A stretch of DNA of 64,000 nt from JAXLYE01 sp046351595 (GTDB taxonomy: Bacteria > Myxococcota_A > Polyangia > Palsa-1104 > JAEUJZ01): NCBI GenBank assembly GCA_046351595.1, contig JAXLYE010000004.1:434001-498000 (forward strand), written 5' to 3'. How positions within the stretch are numbered: the stretch's first letter is position 1; each line of letters opens with the position of its first letter. The position numbers were made by a program, and so were the translations under genes. The notes below the pieces were generated by a model that did no database searches, was not told the DNA's origin, and saw only the letters and a list, made by a program, of their open reading frames with translations. Shown one piece after another: positions 17,334 through 24,948 of the stretch.

Positions 17334-18983
17334 TCAGGGCGTGGGCCAGGTGGCGGTCGGCGCGCTGCGCGGCTTGAAGCGGCTCTGGTACGCGTAGGCG
17401 GCCTGGATCAGCTTTGCCTCCTGATAGCCGCGCGCGAGCAGGATGAAGCCGACCGGCGCGCCGCCGCGGGGAGCGCGGCCCATCGGCATGCTCAGCGACG
17501 GCAGGCCGGTGTTCGACGAGAGCGCCTGGAAGCCGAACCAGCCCTTGGGCGGCGTGGTGCCGATCGGGTACGCGGGCTGGTTGGCGGCGGGGTAGATCAG
17601 CAGGTCGACTCCTTCTTTGTCCATGAGCGCGGTGATCGAGCGCGCCGCGGCGGCCTTGGCCTCCTGGTACTTCTGGCACGCCGTGCTGCTCTGGATGGTG
17701 TCGGTCTGCGCCTCGGCCTGCGTCAGGAACTCGAAGGCGGAGTCCAGGTACTTGCGGGTCGGGATGATGTCCGCCAGGGACTTGATGGTGGCCTGGCTGC
17801 GGGCCTGCGCGAGGTGGCTGTTCAGGCTCTGCTTGAAGTCGACTGGCATGCACTGGAAGGACAGGTCGATGGCCGCCTGCAGCGTCGGCAGCTGCGTGCC
17901 GAGCACGCTCACCTGCTTGGCGCTGGCGCCGGCCTGTCCAAGGTTCTGCAGCACCTGCGAGAACAGGGCGGCGACCTCCTCGCTCGGCACAAGCGGCGGC
18001 GCGGGCAGGGGCTGCAGCGCGGCCGGATCGTAGCCGATGGTGAGCCCCTTGAGGCCGCCGCTGCTCAGCCCCGAGGTGTAGCTCTGCGAGCCCTTGGCGG
18101 CGTACTGGGAGTCGACCAAAAGCTCCAGCGCGGCGGCCGCGTCCTCGACGGTGCGCGCCATGGGTCCGGGCATGTCCTGCAGCGACATGAGCGGCACGAT
18201 CCCGGACGCCGGCACGAGGCCCTGCGTCGGGCGGATGGCGACGATCCCGGTGGCGCTGGCCGGCTGCACGAGCGAGCCGAAGGTATCGGTCCCCAGGCCG
18301 ATCACGCCGAGGCTGGCGGTGATCGCCGCCGCGGTGCCGCCGCTGCTGCCGTACACGGTCAGGCTCTGATCGTAGGGGTTGCGGGTCTGCCCGCCGAACG
18401 AGCTCAAGGTGTTGGTGCCGTCGAGCGCGAAGTCGGGCATGTTGGTCTTGCCCAGCAAAAGCGCCCCGGCGGTGATCAGGCGCTGCGCCACCTCGGCGTT
18501 GCTGCGCGCGAGCACGCCGTCGAGCGCCCGCGCGCCCGCGGTCGTCGGCAGGCCGATCACCTCGATGTTGTCCTTCACCACGATGGGCACGCAGTGGAAC
18601 GCGCCGCGCTGTCCCTGCGGCACCCGATCGAGCCGCTCGGCGTCCGCGAGCAGCTGCGGGTTCCACGACACCACGGCGCGGAACGTGGGATCGAAGCCGT
18701 CGTGCAAGAGCTGGTAGCGGCTCGCCATCTGCCGGCACGAGATCAGGCCGCTCTTCACGACGCCGCGCACGTCCTGCAGGCTGGCCTCCTTGGGGTTCCA
18801 CGGCAGCTCCGGCGCGCCGAGCGGACCGCAGCCAGAGAGCGCGGTCACCGCCGCTCCGCCGATCAGCCCGAGCCCGTGCAGGGAGCGGCGCACCGACGAG
18901 GATTGTCTCACTCCGGGCGCTCCGGCAGGGCGATTCGAGGCGCGTTCGGCAGACATGCAGACAGCGTAGGGACGGATCGGCAT
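17334..18983 (-). CDS. Amidase-signature hydrolase, predicted exported lipoprotein
   Basis: This 549-residue protein belongs to the amidase signature family (Ser-cisSer-Lys hydrolases of amides). Lys137 is in Val-Val-Lys-Asp-Asn. The Gly-Ser-Ser-Gly-Gly motif is at 212-216. The nucleophile region is Gly-Thr-Asp-Thr-Phe-Gly-Ser237-Leu, where most relatives have Gly-Gly-Ser, so Phe replaces one Gly. The N-terminus has paired Arg, a hydrophobic stretch and Leu-Ser-Gly-Cys52, a lipobox, so it is probably anchored outside the cytoplasm. The substrate is unknown. The start could be ATG at 18983 or ATG at 18956. It lies downstream of no obvious operon partner and is separated from the megasynthase by about 500 bp. 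Confidence 0.9.
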   Translation of the reverse strand: MPIRPYAVCMSAERASNRPAGAPGVRQSSSVRRSLHGLGLIGGAAVTALSGCGPLGAPELPWNPKEASLQDVRGVVKSGLISCRQMASRYQLLHDGFDPTFRAVVSWNPQLLADAERLDRVPQGQRGAFHCVPIVVKDNIEVIGLPTTAGARALDGVLARSNAEVAQRLITAGALLLGKTNMPDFALDGTNTLSSFGGQTRNPYDQSLTVYGSSGGTAAAITASLGVIGLGTDTFGSLVQPASATGIVAIRPTQGLVPASGIVPLMSLQDMPGPMARTVEDAAAALELLVDSQYAAKGSQSYTSGLSSGGLKGLTIGYDPAALQPLPAPPLVPSEEVAALFSQVLQNLGQAGASAKQVSVLGTQLPTLQAAIDLSFQCMPVDFKQSLNSHLAQARSQATIKSLADIIPTRKYLDSAFEFLTQAEAQTDTIQSSTACQKYQEAKAAAARSITALMDKEGVDLLIYPAANQPAYPIGTTPPKGWFGFQALSSNTGLPSLSMPMGRAPRGGAPVGFILLARGYQEAKLIQAAYAYQSRFKPRSAPTATWPTP

Positions 18984-19298
18984 AGGCGACTCCTTCAGGG
19001 ATAAGCGGTGGAGCGGGGCGCTCGCGCAGCGCGGCAGCCCGACGTCCCCTGAACACCGCGGCCGCGCAGATCTGTCACCGCACCGCGCGCCGCGTGATCG
19101 GAATCGCCACAGACAGGCGGAATCGCACAGGAACTCAGGAACGTTACGGGATGTGGCGGAAGGAGAATCGAACTGCGGCCAGGCCCTGATCGCGATCGCG
19201 GCCGATCCGGATCGAGCCGGCGATCGCTCGGGCGCTGTCCGCAGGGTAGGGGATCGGATCGCAGGACATCGAGCCGGGAGGAACGCCGCGCAGCGCCG
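18984..19298. other. Intergenic region upstream of the amidase
   Basis: About 315 bases lie between the amidase start and the end of a small minus-strand ORF. The open frames across it have atypical composition and no recognisable domain. The amidase promoter is presumably at its left edge; no element is clear. Confidence 0.5.
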
Positions 19299-19496
19299 CT
19301 ACTCCGTCGGCGAGGCCTCGCCGCTGCGGCCCTCGCCCTCGCGGCCGTCGCTCGAGTCGCCGTGCTCGAGGGCGCCCCAGGGCCCGGGCGCGGAGCGCAC
19401 CGCGGACTCCTTGCGTGAGCTCAGGCCCGACGCGCCGCCGTGCAGGGCCGCCAGTACCTTGATATCGGCACACAGATTCCGGCTGAGTATCCACAT
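19299..19496 (-). CDS. Small ORF of unknown function behind a strong ribosome site
   Basis: This is a 65-codon ORF whose ATG (19496) follows GAGGAGGGG at seven bases, one of the strongest Shine-Dalgarno matches in the window. The N-terminus (Met-Trp-Ile-Leu-Ser-Arg-Asn-Leu-Cys-Ala-Asp) is mildly hydrophobic. The rest is Ser/Gly/Glu-rich and looks disordered. No family is recognised. A perfect 8-bp dyad lies immediately upstream of the ribosome site. The alternative is that the ORF is fortuitous and the region is a regulatory leader. Confidence 0.45.
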   Translation of the reverse strand: MWILSRNLCADIKVLAALHGGASGLSSRKESAVRSAPGPWGALEHGDSSDGREGEGRSGEASPTE

Positions 19497-19902
19497 ACAC
19501 GCCCCTCCTCTTGAACAAAATCCCTTTGTTCACACAACCCAGCGCTTCCAGTTCCGGCGCACGCATCTGCGTGCCCCTTTGGGTCTGCTCGCGCAGCCCA
19601 GCTGTCGCAAAGCAAGCGCAGTGCCGCCGCGGGCGGTCGCAGCGCTTTTTGCGCGGCCTCCTCGGGATCTGGGCGCTGCCGCAGCCGTTTGTCCGCGCCG
19701 ACGGCCGCGCTGCGGTCGCGGCTGAGCGGGTCGGCGTGACCCACTGAGCGGCTGCGCACACCACGCTGAGCACCTGCGGGCGCGGCCCGCCCGAGAGTTT
19801 CTTGCCGGCGTCGTGTCGCGGCTGCACGATCCACACGGACTTCCATCCAATCCCACGCGCCGCCGCGCTCCGTCGGGCGGCGCAGACCGAGAGAGGTGAA
19901 CC
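19497..19902. other. Divergent intergenic region with a dyad
   Basis: About 405 bases separate the small minus-strand ORF from the plus-strand lipoprotein. Besides the dyad at 19512-19532 it holds no supported gene. The plus-strand lipoprotein has a GAGAGG ribosome site just before its ATG. Confidence 0.5.
19512..19532. promoter_or_regulatory. Perfect 8-bp dyad with 5-bp spacer
   Basis: TGAACAAA and TTTGTTCA form exact inverted arms around ATCCC. It sits directly before the ribosome site of the 65-codon ORF (read leftward), so it may be a repressor operator or a 5'-UTR hairpin. Its A/T-rich arms stand out in GC-rich surroundings. Confidence 0.55.
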
Positions 19903-20655
19903 ATGGCCCAGCGCTCCGCAACTCCCCGATGCCTCCTGGCCGCGCTCGCGGGCAGCCTGCTGCTCTGCGCAAGCAGCTGCAGCAGCGACTCGCAGGGCGC
20001 CGCGGACCTCGCGGTCCCGGATCCGACCGCCGCGGATCAGGGCGGCACCGGCACCGCCGACCTGGCCGCCGGGACCCTGCCCGCGAACCCGATGATGAGC
20101 TTCTTCATCTCGAGCGACACCGGCAGCGGCAACCTCGGCGGGCTGGCCGGGGCGGACGCGCGCTGCACGCGCCTGGCCGAGGCCGCGGGCGTGGTCGGCA
20201 AGAAGTGGGCGGCGTACCTCAGCACCCGCGGTGTCGGCGCGACGCCCGGCGTGAACGCGCGCGACCGCATCGGCAAGGGCCCCTGGCATAACTCCATGGG
20301 GGTCAAGATCGCCGACGACGTGGCCGGGCTGCACAACATGGCCGCGGTCAACCTCAACAAGCAGACCGCGCTCACCGAGCGGGGCCAGGTCGTCAACGGC
20401 CGCGGCGACACGCCGAACCAGCACGACATCCTCACCGGCTCGGAGCTCGACGGCACGGTGACGATGAACTCGACCTGCGGGGACTGGACCAGCGACGCCG
20501 ACACCGCGACCGCGACGCTGGGGCACCACGACCGCGACGGCGGCGGCACCAACCCGATGTCGTGGAACTCGGCGCACGCGAGCCGCGGCTGCAGCGCCCA
20601 GGCCCTGGTCCTGACCGGCGGCGCCGGGCGCATCTACTGCTTCGCGATGCAGTAG
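19903..20655 (+). CDS. Lipoprotein with endostatin/lectin-like domain
   Basis: This 250-residue protein has a signal peptide ending in Cys-Ala-Ser-Ser-Cys26 (lipobox), then an Asp-Leu-Ala-rich linker to about residue 60. The globular part begins with Phe-Phe-Ile-Ser-Ser and the motif Gly-Asn-Leu-Gly-Gly-Leu-x-Gly-Ala-Asp-Ala-x-Cys. That motif marks a C-type-lectin/endostatin-like fold common in secreted proteins of Myxococcota and Planctomycetes (family recalled, not searched). Conserved Cys, Trp and Ser-Arg-Gly-Cys near the C-terminus fit disulfide bonding. Likely on the outer membrane; the ligand is unknown. It is transcribed alone. Confidence 0.8.
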   Translation: MAQRSATPRCLLAALAGSLLLCASSCSSDSQGAADLAVPDPTAADQGGTGTADLAAGTLPANPMMSFFISSDTGSGNLGGLAGADARCTRLAEAAGVVGKKWAAYLSTRGVGATPGVNARDRIGKGPWHNSMGVKIADDVAGLHNMAAVNLNKQTALTERGQVVNGRGDTPNQHDILTGSELDGTVTMNSTCGDWTSDADTATATLGHHDRDGGGTNPMSWNSAHASRGCSAQALVLTGGAGRIYCFAMQ

Positions 20656-20760
20656 GCGCTGTCTGGCCTCGGGCCGCCGCCCGCTGCTTGGGAATCCGCG
20701 AGCTCAGGAGGGAGGCGGGCAGCGGAGGGCGCGCGCTCTCTCTCTGCTCGCTCCTCTTCG

Positions 20761-20798
20761 GAGCGGGCCGGAGCGGGCCGGAGCGGGCCGGAGCGGGA
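20761..20798. repeat. 10-bp tandem repeat in intergenic DNA
   Basis: Three exact copies and one partial copy of GAGCGGGCCG run in tandem between two exported-protein genes. The rest of the gap (20656-20922) holds no gene I can support. Confidence 0.85.
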
Positions 20799-20922
20799 TC
20801 GTGGAGCGCGCGCCACATAACCATTGCTCGCGGGCCGAAGCGGAACGTAGATTCCCGATCCGTCGGACGCATGCGCTCGCGCAGGCTCGACCGGAACTCC
20901 CCAACAGCGAACTGGAGGCAAC

Positions 20923-21384
20923 ATGCGCAAGATCCTGACTTCGGCCGTGACCGCGGCCGTGACCGCGGCCCTGAGCCTCGGCCTCGCGGCCCAGGCCGAC
21001 GCGGCCTACTACGTCGAGTACTACCGCGACAACCTGTTCCTGGGCCTTGCGTACCACCGCGTGGGCTGTCTGACCAACCACACGACCATCCAGTCGAACC
21101 AGGACTACGACGGCTTCACCAACACCCGCTACTGCACCAGCGGCGCGACCGCCAAGTCCGTCCCCAACGCCGAGTGGTACGACTGGAGCTACGCCTCGGG
21201 CAAGGCGCAGCTCGACAGCTGCGGCACGCAGACCAACACGTACTACGGCACGCCCAACTACGCGGCGCGCTCGAACACCTGCAGCTACAACATCCTGACC
21301 AACTGCAACAGCGACTGCTGGATCCGCCGCTTCTCGATCTGCCAGGGCCACCAGGTCGCGACGGTCAGCCCGGGCTGCCGATAA
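20923..21384 (+). CDS. Secreted Cys-rich protein of unknown function
   Basis: This 153-residue protein has a clear Sec signal peptide, cleaved after Ala-Asp-Ala near residue 27. The mature part of about 126 residues is rich in Tyr, Asn and Thr and has eight Cys, enough for four disulfides. It begins Tyr-Tyr-Val-Glu-Tyr-Tyr. This composition fits a small stable extracellular protein. No family is recognised. The ATG has a GGAGG ribosome site. The next gene starts 28 bp downstream on the same strand and probably shares its transcript. Part of the signal sequence is encoded by a short direct repeat (GTGACCGCGGCC twice). Confidence 0.8.
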   Translation: MRKILTSAVTAAVTAALSLGLAAQADAAYYVEYYRDNLFLGLAYHRVGCLTNHTTIQSNQDYDGFTNTRYCTSGATAKSVPNAEWYDWSYASGKAQLDSCGTQTNTYYGTPNYAARSNTCSYNILTNCNSDCWIRRFSICQGHQVATVSPGCR

Positions 21385-21411
21385 GCCGCCCGGGTGCCGC
21401 GAGGAGATCGC

Positions 21412-22173
21412 ATGCGACGAGGCGCTGCCTGGATCCTGCTGGCGCTGGCGGTGCTCGGCGGGCTGCTGCTGTGGTGGCGCAGCGTGCGGCCCGTGCCGGG
21501 TACGACGGCGGCGGGCCAGCCGCTCTCGCCGCTTCTGCACCCGGTGCGGCCGGCGACGCCGCCGGTCGAGGGTCGGGACGTGCCGCAGCCGGCGCCCGAG
21601 CCGAAGCTGCCGCCCGACCGCGCGCAGATCCACTCCGCGGCCTACGCCAAGGCCGTCGCGGCCGGCGCCGAGCGCCCCGGTGAGGCGGCCTTCCGCGCCA
21701 CCATCGACGCGTTCATGCGCCACAACCAGGCGTTCGCCGACGCGCAGGCCGCGGAGGAGGGGATCTCGGTCGCCGAGGTCCACGAGCTCACGTACTTCGG
21801 CTACCTGGTCCTGCAGACGCAGCAGTGGCCCGAGATCGAGGCGCTGACCGGCCACCCCGTCGGCACCGAGGCGCGCGAGCGCGCAGAGCAGCTCATGCAC
21901 GACGTCAACGCCGAGTTCAAGGCGGCGATGCGCAAGCTCGTGGCCGACAAGGCCCCGGACGAGGCGCGCTGGAAGCTCATACGCGACGTCCAGGAGCGCT
22001 ACAAGCGCGAGTACTTCGCCCTCACCGGGATGAACGCCGAGCTCCTGGACGATCTTCTCGCCGGTGACCCGAGCCGGCCGGGGGCTCCGTCGGCCACGCC
22101 GATTCCGGAGCGGCTGCCACCGGCGCCGCCGCCGGAGCCCCCCCACCCCGTCCGCCCCGAGACGCCGCCGTAG
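21412..22173 (+). CDS. Single-pass membrane-anchored protein of unknown function
   Basis: This 253-residue protein has one N-terminal transmembrane helix (about 5-23, ending Trp-Trp-Arg) and a Pro-rich stalk to about residue 65. A helical charged domain follows (about 70-215), and the tail is Pro-rich. I chose ATG at 21412, which has GAGGAG five bases upstream, over the GTG six codons earlier. The helical part contains lengthy Ala/Glu/Arg heptad-like stretches. The topology places it in the periplasm. It follows the Cys-rich secreted protein by 28 bp. Function unknown. Confidence 0.75.
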   Translation: MRRGAAWILLALAVLGGLLLWWRSVRPVPGTTAAGQPLSPLLHPVRPATPPVEGRDVPQPAPEPKLPPDRAQIHSAAYAKAVAAGAERPGEAAFRATIDAFMRHNQAFADAQAAEEGISVAEVHELTYFGYLVLQTQQWPEIEALTGHPVGTEARERAEQLMHDVNAEFKAAMRKLVADKAPDEARWKLIRDVQERYKREYFALTGMNAELLDDLLAGDPSRPGAPSATPIPERLPPAPPPEPPHPVRPETPP

Positions 22174-22203
22174 GTTTCGCCGCCGCGCCCGGACCCTCGC
22201 GCG

Positions 22204-23202
22204 CTACGGCGCCGAGCCGAAGGCCCGCGCCAGCGCCGTCGACAGCACCGCGCTGCGCCGCGCCGCGACCGACTGCGCCACCTGGCGGTGCAGCGCCGCG
22301 TCGTGGCGGTTGAGCGCCAGCGCCTCGACGGCGAGCGCGGCCTGCCCGGGCTCGGCCTCGCGCACCAGCTCGAGCAGGTGCTCGGTGGCCTCGGGCCGCC
22401 GCAGCATCGCCAGCGCCACCAGCGCCGCCTTGCGCCGCGCCCGCGGCGGCGCGTCGGCATAGTCCTTTAGCAGCGGCACCGCCTCGGGGAGCCGCGACTG
22501 GCCGAGCGCCAGCGCAGCCGCGTCGCCGCGCGGCTCGTCCTCGGGCGAGAGGAACCGCTGCGCGAACGGGATCGCCGCCGCCTGCTCGAGGCTGAGCAGC
22601 GACGTCAGGCACTCGGCCAGCACCAGCGGCTCGTCGTCGCCGACCAGGGCCTTGAAGCGCAACAGCGGCGCCGCTCCCGCCTGGCCGGTGCAGCCGAGCG
22701 CGCGCGCCGCCGCGGTCCGCGCCCCGTGCTCCGGATCGGCCAGGAGCTCCGCCAGCAGCGTGAGGACGTCCGGCGGCGACAGGCGCGCCAGGCCGAGCGC
22801 GCAGGTGCCGCGCAGCTCGACGGCGGTGTCCTGGCGGCCGCCGAACACCGGCTCGCGCTGCACGTGCAAGAGGCCCCGTCGGAACACCGTCTCCTCGTCG
22901 GACTCGACGCGCTCCAGGGCGCGCGCAATCGCCGTCTTGGCGCTGCAGCCCTTGTCGCTCGGCTCGGCGCCGCTCAGGAACCGCTCGAAGGCGCGCGGCA
23001 ACAGCGCCAAGAGCTCGGTGTCCGACTCGCGCAGGTGCTCCGCGGCCGCCGCCACCGCGAAGCTGGACCTGGCGGTGAGGGCGCTGCGCAGCAGGCTCTG
23101 GCGCGCTTCGTACGCGGGCTCGTCGCGCCGCGGCAGCGGCTGCTCACGCAGCGCCGCGAGGGCGTCGAGCTGCTCCTTCAGGGGATCTCGTCGAGGCGGC
23201 AT
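22204..23202 (-). CDS. HEAT-repeat-like alpha-solenoid protein
   Basis: This 332-residue protein consists of repeated helix pairs with the Ala-Ala-x-Ala-Leu-Gly pattern, typical of HEAT/PBS-lyase repeats, from about residue 110 to the end. Such solenoids bind proteins; no catalytic motif is visible. I chose ATG at 23202 (Met-Pro-Pro-Arg-Arg-Asp). The reading frame stays open upstream and runs into the remnant of the split kinase at 23,461-23,538, but the sequence between does not resemble either protein. It converges on the membrane-anchored protein gene with a 30-bp gap. The partner is unknown. Confidence 0.7.
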   Translation of the reverse strand: MPPRRDPLKEQLDALAALREQPLPRRDEPAYEARQSLLRSALTARSSFAVAAAAEHLRESDTELLALLPRAFERFLSGAEPSDKGCSAKTAIARALERVESDEETVFRRGLLHVQREPVFGGRQDTAVELRGTCALGLARLSPPDVLTLLAELLADPEHGARTAAARALGCTGQAGAAPLLRFKALVGDDEPLVLAECLTSLLSLEQAAAIPFAQRFLSPEDEPRGDAAALALGQSRLPEAVPLLKDYADAPPRARRKAALVALAMLRRPEATEHLLELVREAEPGQAALAVEALALNRHDAALHRQVAQSVAARRSAVLSTALARAFGSAP

Positions 23203-23460
23203 GCGGGCGTCATATAGCAGGCCCGCGGGCGGGGCCAGCAAAAGCGGCGCCGCCGCGCAGGCCGCGTCGTCGAGCCGCACCCGGAACAAGACCGGCTGGA
23301 CCCTGCCGTCGAGCCGTACCGGCACGGCGCGCTCGGATCGTCGGCAGCGGCGTTGCTCCCGCCGCGCGCTAGGTACGTTCCTCGACCAAGCCGCCCGCGC
23401 TCCCACGGGCCGCGCCGCCCCGGGGAACGATCGCGCCCGGTTCTCGACGGGGCGGGCGCT

Positions 23461-23538
23461 CTCATAGAGCATCACACCGAGCGCGTACACGTCCGCCTTC
23501 TCATCGACGTCGCCGGCGCTCATGCACTGCTCGGGGGA
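23461..23538 (-). pseudogene. Fragment of split Ser/Thr kinase gene (subdomains VIII-IX)
   Basis: Read leftward, this codes Ser-Pro-Glu-Gln-Cys-Met-Ser-Ala-Gly-Asp-Val-Asp-Glu-Lys-Ala-Asp-Val-Tyr and then Ala-Leu-Gly-Val-Met-Leu-Tyr-Glu. That is the activation-loop end and helix F of a bacterial Ser/Thr kinase. It starts exactly at the 9-bp sequence also found at the broken end of the kinase at 59,472-60,032, and in the matching frame. Kinase similarity stops after Leu-Tyr-Glu, so the C-lobe is deleted or rearranged beyond this point. Inactive as it stands. Confidence 0.85.
23530..23538. repeat. Left attachment-site core of the island
   Basis: CTCGGGGGA here is repeated in the same orientation at 59472-59480. 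Both copies encode the kinase Ser-Pro-Glu codons on the minus strand and mark the edges of the inserted DNA. Confidence 0.8.
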
Positions 23539-23970
23539 AATGATCCCCCCGAGGCTGAGCTGAACCGAATTGGTCCCCAGGCGCTGCAGCTGCTTGCCAA
23601 TCAAGGGCTTCTGATGGGACTGATGGGGAACGCTCGGCACACTTTGCCCTGGCGCAGGCCGCCCCTTGCAACGATCACCGCCGAGGCTGGGCGCCGAGAT
23701 GGCAGAGGTCTGGGCGGTAGCGTCTCGCTGCCGGGGCAGCGAGGGCTGGCAGGTTCGCCCGACGAAGCGCCCTTCCCTGTTGCCAGCCTGCGGCGGATGT
23801 GCGATGCGGTGGGACAGGCTGTTGGGTTTGCATGAAGGGATCGGCTGGTGAACGCCGCTGGGCGGCACCGGGCTCCGCGGCAGCAGGGCCGCTGCTACAG
23901 TTCTTCGGACGGCTGTAGATAGGTGCCGTGCTTGCGAAGCATGGCGGAGCAGAGAAGCAGCGCCCCTCTC
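23539..23970. other. Left end of the island, no gene
   Basis: About 430 bases lie between the left core and the hsdR remnant. A short repeat similar to one at the right end (23611-23629) is present. Frames here are open by composition only. Nothing else is recognisable. Confidence 0.5.
23611..23629 (+). repeat. Possible recombinase arm-type repeat, left end
   Basis: CTGATGGGACTGATGGGGA lies about 75 bp inside the left core. It contains GGGACTGAT followed by GGGGA, which recurs on the opposite strand at 59404-59423. A role as integrase or accessory-factor site is inferred. Confidence 0.35.
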
Positions 23971-23979
23971 TTGATGGCC

Positions 23980-24500
23980 TCATCCTGCCGTCTGGTACAC
24001 GCTCTTGTCCCGCTCGGGATCGCTCTCGTGGAGGTGCTCGAACAGGGCGGCGCACTTCTGCTGGTACAGCGCCGTGGAGTAGGCGCTGGGCCGGCCGTCG
24101 AGGATGTCCTCGATGGTGACGTGGAGCTTGGGAGCTTGGGAGCTTGGAGCAGGCCGAGGCGCGCTTGCGCCAGTCGAGCACGAGCACCTGCTTGACTTGG
24201 CCAGGAGCTCGCGCGCGACCTTGTTGACCTGGCCGCGCTCGGCCGCGGTGAGCTCGGGCGCGGGCCGCGTGAGCAGATCAAGATCGGCTGATCTTCTTCT
24301 GTCCTGTTCTCGCGGAAGTGGAGCTGCTGCTCGGTGCTGAACGCGTGTCGGTCGCGTGTCGGTCGCGTCCCGCACCGCCCTGCGCAGCTCCTCGGCGAGC
24401 TGGCTCTTGTCCTTGACCGGGCGCTGCCTGCCGCGGCTGGCGCCGTACACCGCCCGCGCCTGCTCCAGCGAGGCGAAGACTTGTCGGCCGCTGCCGCCGC
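23980..24500 (-). pseudogene. hsdR: Remnant of type I restriction enzyme R subunit (C-terminus)
   Basis: Read leftward, frame one gives a helical stretch, then Glu-Leu-Thr-Ala-Ala-Glu-Arg-Gly-Gln-Val-Asn-Lys-Val-Ala-Arg-Glu-Leu-Leu. A second frame supplies Val-Leu-Val-Leu-Asp-Trp-Arg-Lys-Arg, and frame one resumes with Thr-Ile-Glu-Asp-Ile-Leu-Asp and Tyr-Gln-Gln-Lys-Cys. This order matches the C-terminal end of HsdR proteins. A one-base loss near 24,197-24,200 and a compensating shift shortly after break the frame. The helicase and nuclease parts are absent, and no hsdM or hsdS is nearby, so it is non-functional. Confidence 0.8.
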
Positions 24501-24635
24501 TCGGCTGGGTTCAGCAACTATTTCTTGCGACAATCCACCTCCTACTGGGTTTCTGCGGAAGAGGGCGTGCCCGCCATAGCGCCCAGCCACGCTGCTGCAA
24601 GGAGGAACGGCGAGCGGCCATTGGAGACATCGCTG

Positions 24636-24920
24636 TCAGATCGGGGTGTTGTTCGCTGCGCTGTGCAGCCTCTGCTCCGAGATCTCCTGTGGAGGGATTG
24701 CGACCGGAGGCCCGGGCGGGTTTCCGGCAGAGATGATGGGGTGGTCCGATACCTTGGCGCTGGACAGGGTGAGCTCTGTCACAGGACCGACTATCGGCGG
24801 GCCCGAGCCGATGATCGAAGGGAGCGGCTCCTCTTCGCAGACCCTGGTGAGCATCGCGGGCGAGCCAGCGAGCGAAGTCACCGTCGCTAGCGCGCCCAGC
24901 CTCCGCCGCCACCCGCGCAC
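24636..24920 (-). CDS. Possible small secreted protein
   Basis: This is a 94-codon frame beginning at GTG 24920 and lying 28 bp after the FG-GAP gene on the same strand. It starts Val-Arg-Gly-Trp-Arg-Arg-Arg followed by a short hydrophobic stretch (Leu-Gly-Ala-Leu-Ala-Thr-Val-Thr-Ser-Leu-Ala-Gly), like a signal peptide. The rest is Pro/Ser/Ile-rich with one Cys. Composition is more protein-like than other frames here. No family is recognised and no good ribosome site is seen. Confidence 0.35.
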   Translation of the reverse strand: MRGWRRRLGALATVTSLAGSPAMLTRVCEEEPLPSIIGSGPPIVGPVTELTLSSAKVSDHPIISAGNPPGPPVAIPPQEISEQRLHSAANNTPI

Positions 24921-24948
24921 AGACTTCAGGTCTGAGGTGGGGCGCGGT

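Noticed and set aside
19144..20577. A 477-codon minus-strand frame covering the lipoprotein at 19,903
   Set aside because: Composition typical of antisense; the plus-strand gene has a lipobox and a conserved domain start.
22204..23868. Treating the whole minus-strand frame as one 554-residue kinase-HEAT protein
   Set aside because: The stretch 23,203-23,460 resembles neither family, and the part right of 23,538 is island DNA. A later ATG start for the HEAT-like protein fits better.
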